Below, in pieces: positions 35,756-48,213 of a stretch of DNA of 64,000 nt (positions within the stretch are counted from its first letter, which is position 1; the number at the start of each line of letters is the position of its first letter). The notes under the pieces are model-generated. The model was not told the DNA's origin. It saw only the letters and a list, made by a program, of their open reading frames with translations, and ran no database searches. Source of the stretch: Agrobacterium albertimagni AOL15 (GTDB taxonomy: Bacteria; Pseudomonadota; Alphaproteobacteria; Rhizobiales; Rhizobiaceae). The stretch is from NCBI RefSeq assembly GCF_000300855.1, contig NZ_ALJF01000023.1, forward strand, positions 124,001 through 188,000, in the 5' to 3' direction. Both the position numbers and the translations under genes were made by a program.

Positions 35756-36997
35756 TCACGCACCCTCTCCCTTCACCACCGTCCACATCGTAACCGGCAT
35801 CAGCGACTTCCAGCCGCAATAGCGCCCGACCGGAGCCGCGCGCGCCACCTGGATGCGAACGAGATCACCGCCATAGATCCCGCGCAATCCAGCAAGCCGC
35901 GCCTCGCCTTCGATGGTGACGGCATTGGCCACCAGCAGCCCGCCGAGCCCAAGCGCTGCCCAGCAGGCCTCGAACAGTCCCTCGCCGCTGATGCCGCCGC
36001 CGATGAAGATCACGTCGGGACGCTTGAGACCGGCGAGTGCTTCCGGCGCATGACCCTCGACGATATCCAGATCCGGCACGCCCAACGTCACGGCATTCTC
36101 GCGGATCATCGCAAGGCGTTCGGCCTTCGCCTCGATGGCGATCGCCTTGGTTCCCATGCCGGATCGCATCCATTCGATGGCGATCGACCCGCAGCCGGCG
36201 CCGACATCCCAGAGCAGCGCATTCGGAAACGGAGCCAGTTGCGCCAGGGTCGCGGCCCGGATCTCACGCTTCGTCAGTTGCCCGTCGTGGCGGAAGGCCT
36301 CGTCTGGCAAGCCGGGGACCGGCGCCAGCAATGGTCCGTCCGCGGCGCAGTCGATCGCCAGCGTGTTGAAGTCCGACATGTGAGGACATGTCTCTGCCAT
36401 TTCGAGCGCGGTCATGCGCAGAATGCGCTCGCGATGGCTGCCCATATGTTCGAGCACATGCAGGACGGAAGCGCCGAAGCCGCGCTCCGCGAGCAGCACG
36501 GCAGCGGCCTGCACTGTGGACGCGTCGGAGGTCAGCGCGAGAATGCGGGCGCGCGGCATGACGTGACGGTTGAGGAAGGCCAGCGGCCTGCCATGCAGCG
36601 AGATCTGCGTCACCGATTGCACGGGCCAGCCGAGCCGTGCAGCCGCGAGCGAAAAGGCGGACGGGCTCGGGAGCACGAACATCTCTTCGGCCGCCACATA
36701 GCGTCGAAGCGTCGCGCCGATGCCGAAATGCAAGGGGTCACCGGTTGCAAGCACCGTGACTGGCGTGCCGCGCAGTTTCAGGATCTCCGCCAGTGTCTCG
36801 CGGAAGCCGGCGCCCCAGGTGAGCATGCGCTTTAGCTGCGGCAGGTTCGAGCCATCAATCACGGCATCCAGTCGCTCGCCGATGACCAGCGTTTCCGCCT
36901 GCCAAACAATGGCCTGCGCCTCAGGGGTCAGGCTTTCCAGCCCGTTATCGCCGATGCCGATAATGGTGAGCCAGGGGGTGTGCTGCGCGTCAGACAT
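35756..36997 (-). CDS. cobL: Precorrin-6Y C5,15-methyltransferase (decarboxylating) CobL
   Basis: A 413-residue two-domain enzyme from the ATG at 36997. The N-terminal CbiE-like methyltransferase begins I-I-G-I-G-D-N-G-L near residue 12 and has G-D-P-L-H-F-G-I near 95. The C-terminal CbiT-like domain has L-L-W-D-V-G-A-G-C-G-S-I-A-I-E-W near 255. It methylates C5 and C15 and decarboxylates the C12 side chain. The first 8 bp overlap the end of the cobH fusion gene. Length is normal for CobL. Confidence 0.95.
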   Translation of the reverse strand: MSDAQHTPWLTIIGIGDNGLESLTPEAQAIVWQAETLVIGERLDAVIDGSNLPQLKRMLTWGAGFRETLAEILKLRGTPVTVLATGDPLHFGIGATLRRYVAAEEMFVLPSPSAFSLAAARLGWPVQSVTQISLHGRPLAFLNRHVMPRARILALTSDASTVQAAAVLLAERGFGASVLHVLEHMGSHRERILRMTALEMAETCPHMSDFNTLAIDCAADGPLLAPVPGLPDEAFRHDGQLTKREIRAATLAQLAPFPNALLWDVGAGCGSIAIEWMRSGMGTKAIAIEAKAERLAMIRENAVTLGVPDLDIVEGHAPEALAGLKRPDVIFIGGGISGEGLFEACWAALGLGGLLVANAVTIEGEARLAGLRGIYGGDLVRIQVARAAPVGRYCGWKSLMPVTMWTVVKGEGA

Positions 36998-38753
36998 TGG
37001 TGCCGAGCCCTCCCGCCAAGGCATTCACAGCAGCCGAGGCCATGGCCGAGCCACCCCGGCGGCCGCGCACGGCGACATAGGGGATGCCCCTGGGATTGGC
37101 GATCAGTTCATCCTTGCTTTCGGCCGCACCAACGAAACCGACCGGGAAACCGAGGATGACCGCCGGCTTCGGCGCTCCGGCATCGATGCGTTCCAGCAGG
37201 CGGAAGAGTGCCGTCGGCGCATTGCCAATCGCGACCACGGCGCCTTCTAGATGCTCGTCCCAGAGGTCGACCTGGGCGGCCGAGCGCGTATTGCCAATCT
37301 CGGCGGCCTTCGGACGCACACGCTCATCGTTCAAGAGGCAGAGGATCTCGTTCTCGACCGGCAGCAGGCGGCGGATCACGCCGTGGCGGACCATCTCGAC
37401 ATCGACAAGAACTGGGGCCCCCTTTTCCAGCGCTGCAGCACCGGCCTCGAATGCGCCTTCGGACCACCTGACATCATCGGCTAGATCCACCATGCCGCAG
37501 GCATGGATGAGGCGGATCACCAGCGGCTGGAGGACAGCTGGGAATCGATCGAGATCGGCTTCCTCGCGGATGGTGGCGAAGGACTGGCGATAGATTTCGG
37601 CAGGATCGCGGATGTAGTCGAGGGAGCATGCCGCGGCGTGTGGATACCCCCCTCTGTCGCTGCGCGACATCTCCCCCACACGGGGGGAGAGCGGGGTGTG
37701 CCGTGTGGCGGCCTCGGACACAGCTACATGATCGCTCACGGCAGCCCCGGCATTTACGGATAGACTATCGACATCAGAGGTTGGCACGATGCCAGTCGCA
37801 GTCCGCTCTCGCCCCTTGTGGGGGAGGTGGCCGGCAGGCCAGAGGGGGGTATCCCCACCCGCGATCTCCAGTTCCCGATGCCCGATCCCGAGGACCCAAC
37901 CCTCTTCCGCAATCGCAACGGCGACCTCGTCATCCGACAACACCGCCGGACGATCCAGCAGCATTGCAAGCCGGCCATCCGCATCGAACCGAGCGAAGGT
38001 TTCGGCGACGGTGCGGACCTGCGCCTGATCCTTGACCGCGTCCTCTCCCGACAGGTCGAACAACGACGGATAGATTTCTGCGAAAACGATCAGCTTCTCG
38101 AAACCTGTGGCAAAGCCGGTCTCGAACGGCCAAACGGCAATGTGTTCACCATGGCCGCTCTCGTCGAGGAAACGCAACAGTCTGTTGATGCCAAGCAATG
38201 TCTGGCTGCCGACGGAACCGTTATAGGTCAATTGCCAGACGGATTTAGCCCCTTTGGCGAACTGCTCCGAGCGACGAAATGCAAATGGCGCCGTTTGCGG
38301 GGCTGACGGCTTCTTGTCCGAGAGATCGGCATAGGCATGCTGATGCGGCCGTCCCCAAAAGCGCGGCTCGCCGGCAAAATGGATGGCGTTCCAGCGCGAG
38401 GCGAGATCGAAGCGGTTGTTGCGGTTGTCGGGCGCGTCCTCGATCTCGTCGGCGATCTTGCGCCAGAGCGACCGCCAGTGTGGCTCCCCCGTCAACCGTT
38501 CGGCGGTGCCGGCGGGATAACCGAAGGCAAAGTCAAAACCGCAGAGGAGGCGCTGGCCCTCGGCGACCGCTGCGCCGACTACCGCATCGAGTCGCTGCAT
38601 GAAGGCGTGTCGGGTCGAAAAGTTCTCGATCCATTCGATCGCATGACCATCGTCATCTCGCCGGGCGAGGCACGCCCAGAGCGAGTTCTTGCCGGTGACC
38701 GGTTGCCCGGCCCCGGACCAATCGACGATCAGGATGCGATCGAAAAGCGGCAT
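36990..38753 (-). CDS. cobH: Uncharacterised domain fused to precorrin-8X methylmutase CobH
   Basis: A 587-residue open frame in two unrelated parts joined by repeat-encoded sequence. Residues 1-300 begin I-L-I-V-D-W-S-G-A-G with an acidic motif and later C-G-F-D-F-A-F-G-Y, resembling an RNase H-like or DUF429-type fold; I cannot name it firmly. Residues about 302-370 come from a palindromic repeat. From about 378 (D-Y-I-R-D-P-A-E-I-Y-R-Q-S-F) the sequence is CobH, with the catalytic His in V-R-H-G-V-I-R-R. CobH moves the C11 methyl to C12, giving hydrogenobyrinic acid. CobH could also start separately at the in-frame ATG at 37670 inside the repeat. Its 3' end overlaps cobL by 8 bp. Confidence 0.85.
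   Translation of the reverse strand: MPLFDRILIVDWSGAGQPVTGKNSLWACLARRDDDGHAIEWIENFSTRHAFMQRLDAVVGAAVAEGQRLLCGFDFAFGYPAGTAERLTGEPHWRSLWRKIADEIEDAPDNRNNRFDLASRWNAIHFAGEPRFWGRPHQHAYADLSDKKPSAPQTAPFAFRRSEQFAKGAKSVWQLTYNGSVGSQTLLGINRLLRFLDESGHGEHIAVWPFETGFATGFEKLIVFAEIYPSLFDLSGEDAVKDQAQVRTVAETFARFDADGRLAMLLDRPAVLSDDEVAVAIAEEGWVLGIGHRELEIAGGDTPLWPAGHLPHKGRERTATGIVPTSDVDSLSVNAGAAVSDHVAVSEAATRHTPLSPRVGEMSRSDRGGYPHAAACSLDYIRDPAEIYRQSFATIREEADLDRFPAVLQPLVIRLIHACGMVDLADDVRWSEGAFEAGAAALEKGAPVLVDVEMVRHGVIRRLLPVENEILCLLNDERVRPKAAEIGNTRSAAQVDLWDEHLEGAVVAIGNAPTALFRLLERIDAGAPKPAVILGFPVGFVGAAESKDELIANPRGIPYVAVRGRRGGSAMASAAVNALAGGLGTNV
37646..37850. repeat. Palindromic repeat joining two coding parts (family B)
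   Basis: A 205-bp element with the same ends as the cobJ copy: ACCCCCCTCTG (37646-37656) and CAGAGGGGGGT (37840-37850). The inner arms TCTCCCCC and GGGGGAGA are conserved, with GTCGC-TGC-GCGAC replacing the GTCAC-TTC-GTGAC dyad. The central 90 bp is unique. It lies exactly between the N-terminal domain and CobH and is open throughout in the coding frame. Confidence 0.85.
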
Positions 38754-40126
38754 TACTTTTTCTTCTGCATCGACTTCGGCCCCAGCGGATGATCCGCATG
38801 CGGATAAGGCGCGTGGTGATGGTCGTGGCCATGATGATGGGCGTGATCATGACCGTGATCGTGCCCATGATGTTGGTGGCCGTGGTCATCATGGTGGTGA
38901 TGGTGCCCATGGTCGTGCGCATGGGCATGGCTGTGATCATGGTCGTGGTGGCTGCAGCCGCAATTGGGTCCATGCTCGTGATGCGCCACTTTGCCCGAGG
39001 ACGGAGCGTCCATGACGGCCTGCAGTTCGGCATCCGGCGTCTTGTCCTTCAGGACTGCATATTTGCCGCCGAGCGTGAAGGACGGCGCATAGTCGAATGC
39101 GGGCTCGACCGGCACGGGCGTCAACGGTGCCGGTTCCGCATGACTGTGCACGGGCGTCCAGGGCAGACCATGCTCGCGACAGAAATCGGGGTCGCGGCAG
39201 GAGGCATCGCAATCGCCCTTGCAGGGACAGTTTTCCAGACCGCCGCCGATGCCTTCGACATGGTGGTGGTGGCTTTCCTGTGGCTGGCCGACATCGGCCT
39301 CGAAGCCGAGCACCTGTTCGCGGTACTTGCACATCTGGCAGTTCATCACCGCCGCGCCTTCGAGGATTTCCTTGACGCGATCCTGGAAGGCATCGAGCAC
39401 CAGCGGGTGGTCGTTGAGATAGCTCGCCTTGACGAACTGGATCTCCGGGTAACGGGCAGCGACTTCGTCGGTATAGCTGTAGATGCGCTTCACCAGCACA
39501 CCCGTGAAGAGGAAATAGGGGAAAACGACAATGCGCTTGTAGCCCAGCTTGGCGGCATGCGTCAGACCCGGCTCGACCAGCGGGAAGGTCACGCCCGAAT
39601 AACAGGTTTCGCCCCAGCCAAAGCCCATGCCTTCCCAGAGCATGCGCATGACCTTGGTGGCGTTGGAATTGGCATCCGGATCCGACGAGCCACGGCCGAC
39701 GACCATCAACAGCGTCTCGTGCTTGTCCACGAAGCCCAGCGTTTCGTTTGCCTCGTCGACCGCCGTCTGGATGCGGTCGCCGGCGGCACGGATCATCTTC
39801 AGGTCAATGCCGAGCTCGCGGCCGTAATTGATGACAAAATCCTTGTGCTGCGCCTGATAGGTATTGAGCACCGAGGGAATATCGTTCTTGGCATGGCCGG
39901 CGGCAAAGAGCATGCCGGGGACAGCGAGCACGCGGGTCACGCCCTGTTCGCGCAGGCTGTCGAGGCCGGCAGAAATCACCGGATTGCAGAATTCGAGATA
40001 GCCGTATTCCACCGGCATGTCGGGATTGCGGGCGCGCAGCGCCTCCGCGATCACAGCGAATTCCTTCGCTGCGTTCTGATTGCGGCTGCCGTGGCCGCAG
40101 ACCATGATTCCGAGTTTTTCTGCCAT
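38753..40126 (-). CDS. cbiX: Long CbiX-type chelatase with Fe-S and His-rich tail
   Basis: A 457-residue protein starting at the ATG at 40126, with GGAGG 9 nt upstream. Residues 1-255 form a CbiX-like chelatase, with His12 in C-G-H-G-S-R and His78 in A-A-G-H-A-K as candidate catalytic residues. M-N-C-Q-M-C (261-266) matches the MxCxxC iron-sulfur motif of long CbiX proteins, and five more Cys lie at about 300-316. Residues 383-446 are very His/Asp-rich, a likely metal store. The predicted role is cobalt insertion into sirohydrochlorin. Its stop overlaps the next start by 1 bp. Confidence 0.87.
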   Translation of the reverse strand: MAEKLGIMVCGHGSRNQNAAKEFAVIAEALRARNPDMPVEYGYLEFCNPVISAGLDSLREQGVTRVLAVPGMLFAAGHAKNDIPSVLNTYQAQHKDFVINYGRELGIDLKMIRAAGDRIQTAVDEANETLGFVDKHETLLMVVGRGSSDPDANSNATKVMRMLWEGMGFGWGETCYSGVTFPLVEPGLTHAAKLGYKRIVVFPYFLFTGVLVKRIYSYTDEVAARYPEIQFVKASYLNDHPLVLDAFQDRVKEILEGAAVMNCQMCKYREQVLGFEADVGQPQESHHHHVEGIGGGLENCPCKGDCDASCRDPDFCREHGLPWTPVHSHAEPAPLTPVPVEPAFDYAPSFTLGGKYAVLKDKTPDAELQAVMDAPSSGKVAHHEHGPNCGCSHHDHDHSHAHAHDHGHHHHHDDHGHQHHGHDHGHDHAHHHGHDHHHAPYPHADHPLGPKSMQKKK

Positions 40127-40473
40127 GAGACAAGGCCTCCCTGCTTCGTTTTTCTTTCTGTACGAAGCGCCGGACTTATCGCGCCTTTCGACACGGTCCA
40201 TGGCCTTTGGGACAGCTCCGGAATTGGCCCCCTGTTTGGGTCGGCCGCACCGGACTATTTCCAGCCTGTCGAACAGGCGCCGTCGCACATTACCCTGAGC
40301 TTTATCGAAGGCTTATCGAACGGTCAAACCGGATTGCGGCGCTTTGTGTGACGGAAGCGGCAGTTCACAGAATGTCCCTTGCGCGACCTGCACGACATGG
40401 CGTGCAAGGTTGCGCAGCCGAGGCGTTTGGTCCACAACGGCGCCACCTTCCCTCACCCTTCACGAGTCTCGCC
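40127..40473. other. Intergenic region between cbiX and the TSUP gene
   Basis: A 347-bp gap between divergent genes. It must hold the cbiX and TSUP promoters, but no clear -35/-10 pair was found. No B12 box of the kind seen at 47791-47806 is present. It contains CCTTCGATAAAGCTCAGGG-like sequence (around 40290-40315, minus strand), resembling a short repeat common near rhizobial genes. A frame open through here on the plus strand lacks a good start. Confidence 0.4.
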
Positions 40474-41259
40474 GTGGCCGATCTCGCTTTCCAAGCTTTG
40501 CTGCTGCTGTTCATTGCCGCCTTTATCGCCGGCTTCATCGATTCGATTGCGGGTGGCGGCGGGCTGATCACCATTCCTGCGATGCTGATCGCGGGCATTC
40601 CGCCGCTGGAAACGCTTGGTACCAATAAGCTGCAATCGATGTTCGGCGCTGGCTCCGCGACGCTTGCCTATGCGCGCAAAGGTCATGTGGATCTGAAAAA
40701 GCAGCTGCCGATGGCTGTCATGGCGGTCATCGGTGGTGCCATCGGTGCCCTGATCGCAACCGTGGTGCCGGGAGACGTTCTGCGGGTGCTCATGCCCTTC
40801 CTGCTTGTTGCCATCGCGCTCTACTTTGCGCTGAAGCCGAACATTTCCGACGAAGACCGCCATCAGCGCATGACGCCCTTCATGTTCGGCGTTACGCTAG
40901 TGCCGCTGATCGGCCTCTATGACGGAGTGTTCGGCCCGGGCACCGGCTCGTTCTTCATGCTTGCCTTCGTCTCGCTTGCCGGCTTCGGCATGTTGAAGGC
41001 GACGGCGCATACGAAGCTTCTGAACCTCGGCTCCAATGTCGGCGCCTTCCTGATCTTCGTCGCGAGCGGCGTAGTGCTCTGGAAAATCGGCTTGATGATG
41101 GGCATCGGCCAGTTCCTCGGCGCCCAGACCGGGTCGAAACTCGCCATGAAGAACGGCGCACGCCTGATCAAGCCGTTGCTTGTGATCACCTGCGTCGCCC
41201 TTGCCATCCGCCTGCTCGCCGATCCGACCAATCCGATCCGGGTTTGGCTCGGGGTCTGA
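40474..41259 (+). CDS. TSUP/TauE-SafE family transporter
   Basis: A 261-residue membrane protein of the sulfite-exporter TauE/SafE superfamily. The likely start is the GTG at 40474, because the membrane core begins at once; upstream open codons are hydrophilic and unsupported. It has the family motif G-G-G-G-L-I-T-I-P-A-M-L near residue 23, G-A-G-S-A-T-L-A near 52, and G-P-G-T-G-S-F-F near 147. About eight membrane segments are expected. It is the only plus-strand gene inside the cob cluster, ending 3 bp from the cobO stop. TSUP members move anions such as sulfite or organosulfonates; a metal or cobalamin-precursor role is speculative. Confidence 0.82.
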   Translation: MADLAFQALLLLFIAAFIAGFIDSIAGGGGLITIPAMLIAGIPPLETLGTNKLQSMFGAGSATLAYARKGHVDLKKQLPMAVMAVIGGAIGALIATVVPGDVLRVLMPFLLVAIALYFALKPNISDEDRHQRMTPFMFGVTLVPLIGLYDGVFGPGTGSFFMLAFVSLAGFGMLKATAHTKLLNLGSNVGAFLIFVASGVVLWKIGLMMGIGQFLGAQTGSKLAMKNGARLIKPLLVITCVALAIRLLADPTNPIRVWLGV

Positions 41260-41262
41260 TCG

Positions 41263-41894
41263 CTAGTACTCCACGCCGATCTGCGCCTTAATGCCGGAGC
41301 GGAATGGATGCTTCACCAGTTCCATCTCGGTCACGAGATCGGCAAGTTCAATCAGCTCATCCTTGGCGTTGCGGCCGGTGAGCACGACATGGGTCATCGG
41401 GGGCTTTTCGGTCGCCAGGAATTCCAGCACCTCGGCGAAGTCGATGTAGTCGTAGCGAATGGCAATGTTCACCTCATCGAGCAGCACCATGGAATTGGCG
41501 GGGTCGCGGATCAGTTCCTTGGCCCTGTCCCAGGCAGCCTTGGCCATGGCGATATCGCGCGCCTTGTCCTGCGTCTCCCAGGTAAAGCCCTCGCCCATGG
41601 TGTGAAATTCGCAGAGATCCGAGAAATGCCTCAGGATCAGGTCGCGCTCGCCCGTCGACATCGCACCCTTGATGAACTGCACCACGGCGCATTTCTTGCC
41701 ATGGGCGATATGGCGGAAGATCATGCCAAACGCGGAGGACGATTTGCCTTTGCCTTTGCCCGTATGAACGATGATCAGGCCCTTCTCGCCCGTCTTCGTT
41801 GCCATGATCTTGTCGCGGGCGGCCTTTTTCTTCGCCATTTTTTCCGCATGGCGGGCGAGATCGGTCTCGGAGGTTTCGATGGTGGGCTCGTCGC

Positions 41895-41898
<4 letters not shown>
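41263..41898 (-). CDS. cobO: Cob(I)yrinic acid a,c-diamide adenosyltransferase CobO
   Basis: A 211-residue enzyme from the ATG at 41898, attaching adenosyl to the corrin cobalt. The P-loop H-T-G-K-G-K-G-K-S-S-S-A-F-G near residue 45 and L-L-D-E-V-N-I-A near 140 are typical of the BtuR/CobO family. Its start overlaps the end of cobN by 4 bp, so it closes the riboswitch-led operon cobU-cobW-cobN-cobO. It is convergent with the TSUP gene. Confidence 0.95.
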
Positions 41899-45974
<4,076 letters not shown>

Positions 45975-45977
45975 GGA

Positions 45978-47054
45978 TCAGCCAGCCGCTGTCTGGACGT
46001 CTTCGACCACGGCGCCAAAATCCCATTCATGCAGACCGATGACAACGATGCGCGTCTCGCGCTTTTCACTCGATGTCCAGGGGCGGTCGAAATAGGTGTC
46101 GATGCGGGTGCCGACGGCCTGGATGACGAGGCGCATCGGCTTGCCGGGCACGTCGATGAAACCCTTCAGGCGTAGGATGTCATGCTTCTCGATGACAGGC
46201 TTCAGGCGGTCGATGAAATCGGAAGCGTCCTTGATCGCGCCGAGCTTCAGCACAAAGCTTTCGAACTCGTCGTGATCATGATGATGGTCGTGGTCTTCGC
46301 CCGAGGCATGCAGTGCCTCATGCTCCAGCTCGTGATGCGACTTGCGGTTTTCGATGTCGTCTTCGGTGCTGGCGCCGATGCCGAGCAGGACAAGCGAGGG
46401 CACCTCACCATTCTTTGCCTCGATCATCGAAGGCTTGCGGCTGGTGCGGCTGGTCACCTCAGCGCGCACGGCAGCAATCCCGGCAGCATCCAGCAGATCT
46501 GTCTTGTTGAGGACGATCAGGTCAGCGCAGGTCAGCTGGTCCTCGAAGAGTTCCTCGATCGGGCTTTCGTGGTCGAGATTGTCGTCCTCGGCGCGCTGGG
46601 CAGCGACCGCATCGTGGTCGTCGGCAAAACGGCCGGCGGCGACGGCGGCGCTATCGACCACGGTGACGACACCATCGACGGTGACGCGGGTGCGGATATC
46701 CGGCCAGTTGAAGGCGGCGACCAGCGGCTGCGGCAAGGCGAGACCCGAGGTCTCGATGACGATATGGTCCGGCTTCACGTCCCGCTCAAGCAGCTTCTGC
46801 ATGGTCGGCACGAAGTCGTCGGCAACCGTGCAGCAGATGCAGCCATTGGTGAGTTCGATGATGTCGTCTTCGGTGCAGTTGTCAGCGCCGCAGCCCTTCA
46901 GCACGTCGCCATCGACGCCGAGATCGCCGAATTCATTGATGATCAGCGCAATCTTCTTGCCGCCAGCATTCATCAGCATGTTGCGGATGATGGTGGTCTT
47001 GCCCGCGCCGAGAAAGCCGGTGATGACGGTGGCGGGGATCTTTTGCTGCAACAT
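45978..47054 (-). CDS. cobW: CobW GTPase, cobalamin metallochaperone
   Basis: A 358-residue COG0523 GTPase thought to deliver cobalt for the CobNST step. It has the P-loop V-I-T-G-F-L-G-A-G-K-T-T near residue 11, the metal-binding C-I-C-C-T motif near 73, and N-K-T-D near 180. A His-rich stretch, H-D-H-H-H-D-H-D-E-F, lies near 258, and the CobW C-terminal domain follows. It sits between cobU (3 bp) and cobN (3 bp). Confidence 0.95.
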   Translation of the reverse strand: MLQQKIPATVITGFLGAGKTTIIRNMLMNAGGKKIALIINEFGDLGVDGDVLKGCGADNCTEDDIIELTNGCICCTVADDFVPTMQKLLERDVKPDHIVIETSGLALPQPLVAAFNWPDIRTRVTVDGVVTVVDSAAVAAGRFADDHDAVAAQRAEDDNLDHESPIEELFEDQLTCADLIVLNKTDLLDAAGIAAVRAEVTSRTSRKPSMIEAKNGEVPSLVLLGIGASTEDDIENRKSHHELEHEALHASGEDHDHHHDHDEFESFVLKLGAIKDASDFIDRLKPVIEKHDILRLKGFIDVPGKPMRLVIQAVGTRIDTYFDRPWTSSEKRETRIVVIGLHEWDFGAVVEDVQTAAG

Positions 47055-47057
47055 GGT

Positions 47058-47588
47058 TCAACCCTTCATTTTCAACGGCAAACCTGCCGCGATAAAATAG
47101 ACTTCGGCCGCCTCGGCGGCGATGGCTTGGTGGAGACGGCCGGCATGGTCGCGGAAGGCGCGGGCCATCTTGTTCTCAGGCACGATGCCGAGGCCGACTT
47201 CATTGGAGACGAAGATGACGGTGGCCTGGAGTTCCCCAAGACTGGCGGCGAGTGCCGCACCTTCGGCGTCGACCTCACGGCCCTCTTCCATCATCAGATT
47301 GGTGACCCAAAGCGTCAGGCAGTCGACGAGGATCACCCGCTCGGGCTTGTCGAGCGACTTCAGCGATCCGACGAGATCCAGCGGCTCCTCATGCGTCGTC
47401 CAGCCGTCATCGGCTCGGTCGGCTTTGTGGGTCGCGATGCGCGCGTGCATCTCGTCGTCCCAGGCGCGGCCAGTGGCGAGATAAAACCTGTCGAGGCCCG
47501 TCTCGCGCGCCATTCCCTCGGCAAAGCGGGATTTTCCCGAGCGGGCGCCGCCAAGAACCAGGATGGATCGGGAATGGGATGTGGTCAT
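47058..47588 (-). CDS. cobU: Adenosylcobinamide kinase/guanylyltransferase
   Basis: A 176-residue bifunctional enzyme (CobU, called CobP in the aerobic pathway) that phosphorylates adenosylcobinamide and transfers GMP to it. It starts at the ATG at 47588. The P-loop L-G-G-A-R-S-G-K-S near residue 13, V-D-C-L-T-L-W-V-T-N near 82 and S-N-E-V-G-L-G-I-V-P near 131 are family signatures. It is the first gene behind the B12 riboswitch and its attenuator. Confidence 0.94.
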   Translation of the reverse strand: MTTSHSRSILVLGGARSGKSRFAEGMARETGLDRFYLATGRAWDDEMHARIATHKADRADDGWTTHEEPLDLVGSLKSLDKPERVILVDCLTLWVTNLMMEEGREVDAEGAALAASLGELQATVIFVSNEVGLGIVPENKMARAFRDHAGRLHQAIAAEAAEVYFIAAGLPLKMKG

Positions 47589-47648
47589 GGTGCCCCATGA
47601 CCTTCGACCGCGCGCAGACGGTCTTTGGCGCATGCCTGCAGCATGCAC

Positions 47649-47692
47649 AAAAAATCAAACGGTGCCCGGCCCGAAAAGACGGACCGGCACCG
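47649..47692 (-). terminator. Attenuator hairpin before cobU
   Basis: On the minus strand CGGTGCCGG and CCGGGCACCG-type arms (47692-47681 with 47672-47660) form a strong hairpin, then TTTGATTTTTT (to 47649). It lies between the riboswitch and the cobU start at 47588. This fits transcription termination when cobalamin is bound. Confidence 0.75.
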
Positions 47693-47784
47693 TCGGGCCA
47701 ACAAGGACCCGCGGATGCAAAACGTCGCCACGACAACCTCCGTGCTGGCAACGGGGAGACCTCCCCAGTATGGGCACCATGCCC

Positions 47785-48125
47785 GTGGATGGCAGGTCTC
47801 CTGGCTCGCAGGTCGTGGTCCTCGAAAGACCGTCGGGTTCTCCTCGCCTTCCCAGGGTTTGTCAGCAACACGAAAGAGCGGACGATTCGTAGAAAAAGAG
47901 GCGTCCTGCCCCGGCTGATCGTGTTGCCACCCCAGTGGCTTTTCCGTCCTGCCGTTCTTCAGAGGCCGGTCGCACCCTGCGACCCGTCGCCACCAATCCC
48001 GGCAGAGCGGATGGATAACCCTCGCTGCAATACAGTCGCGGGGTCGGCTGCGTTCCGCGTGCCCGGTTGGGGTCCACGCCTTCGCATTCCCTTTTGCTCT
48101 CCGGACAACATCTCTGCCGTCCGGA
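47785..48125 (-). promoter_or_regulatory. Cobalamin riboswitch upstream of cobU
   Basis: The minus strand shows conserved B12-riboswitch elements in order: AAAAGGGAA near 48085, CCCGCGACTG near 48030, GCCACTG at 47939-47933, TGGGAAGGCGAGG near 47855, and the B12 box AGCCAGGAGACCTGCC at 47806-47791. The aptamer is long, with an extended insert between the GCCACTG and GGGAAGGC blocks. Downstream is a terminator hairpin before cobU. When cobalamin is scarce the cobUWNO operon should be expressed. Confidence 0.9.
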
Positions 48126-48213
48126 AACCATCCATCACGAGGATTAGGCCGAGGTCGAAGCCAAGTCAATCACAGCTGCGGCGCAGACCTGCGTCATTGC
48201 GCCCAAGGGTCGG

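Noticed and set aside
38789..40351. 520-residue plus-strand open frame opposite cbiX
   Set aside because: Shadow of the His-rich cbiX gene; the Met/Val-rich start is the complement of His codons.
40127..40473. Second cobalamin riboswitch before cbiX
   Set aside because: No B12 box or GCCACTG/GGGAAGGC blocks on either strand.
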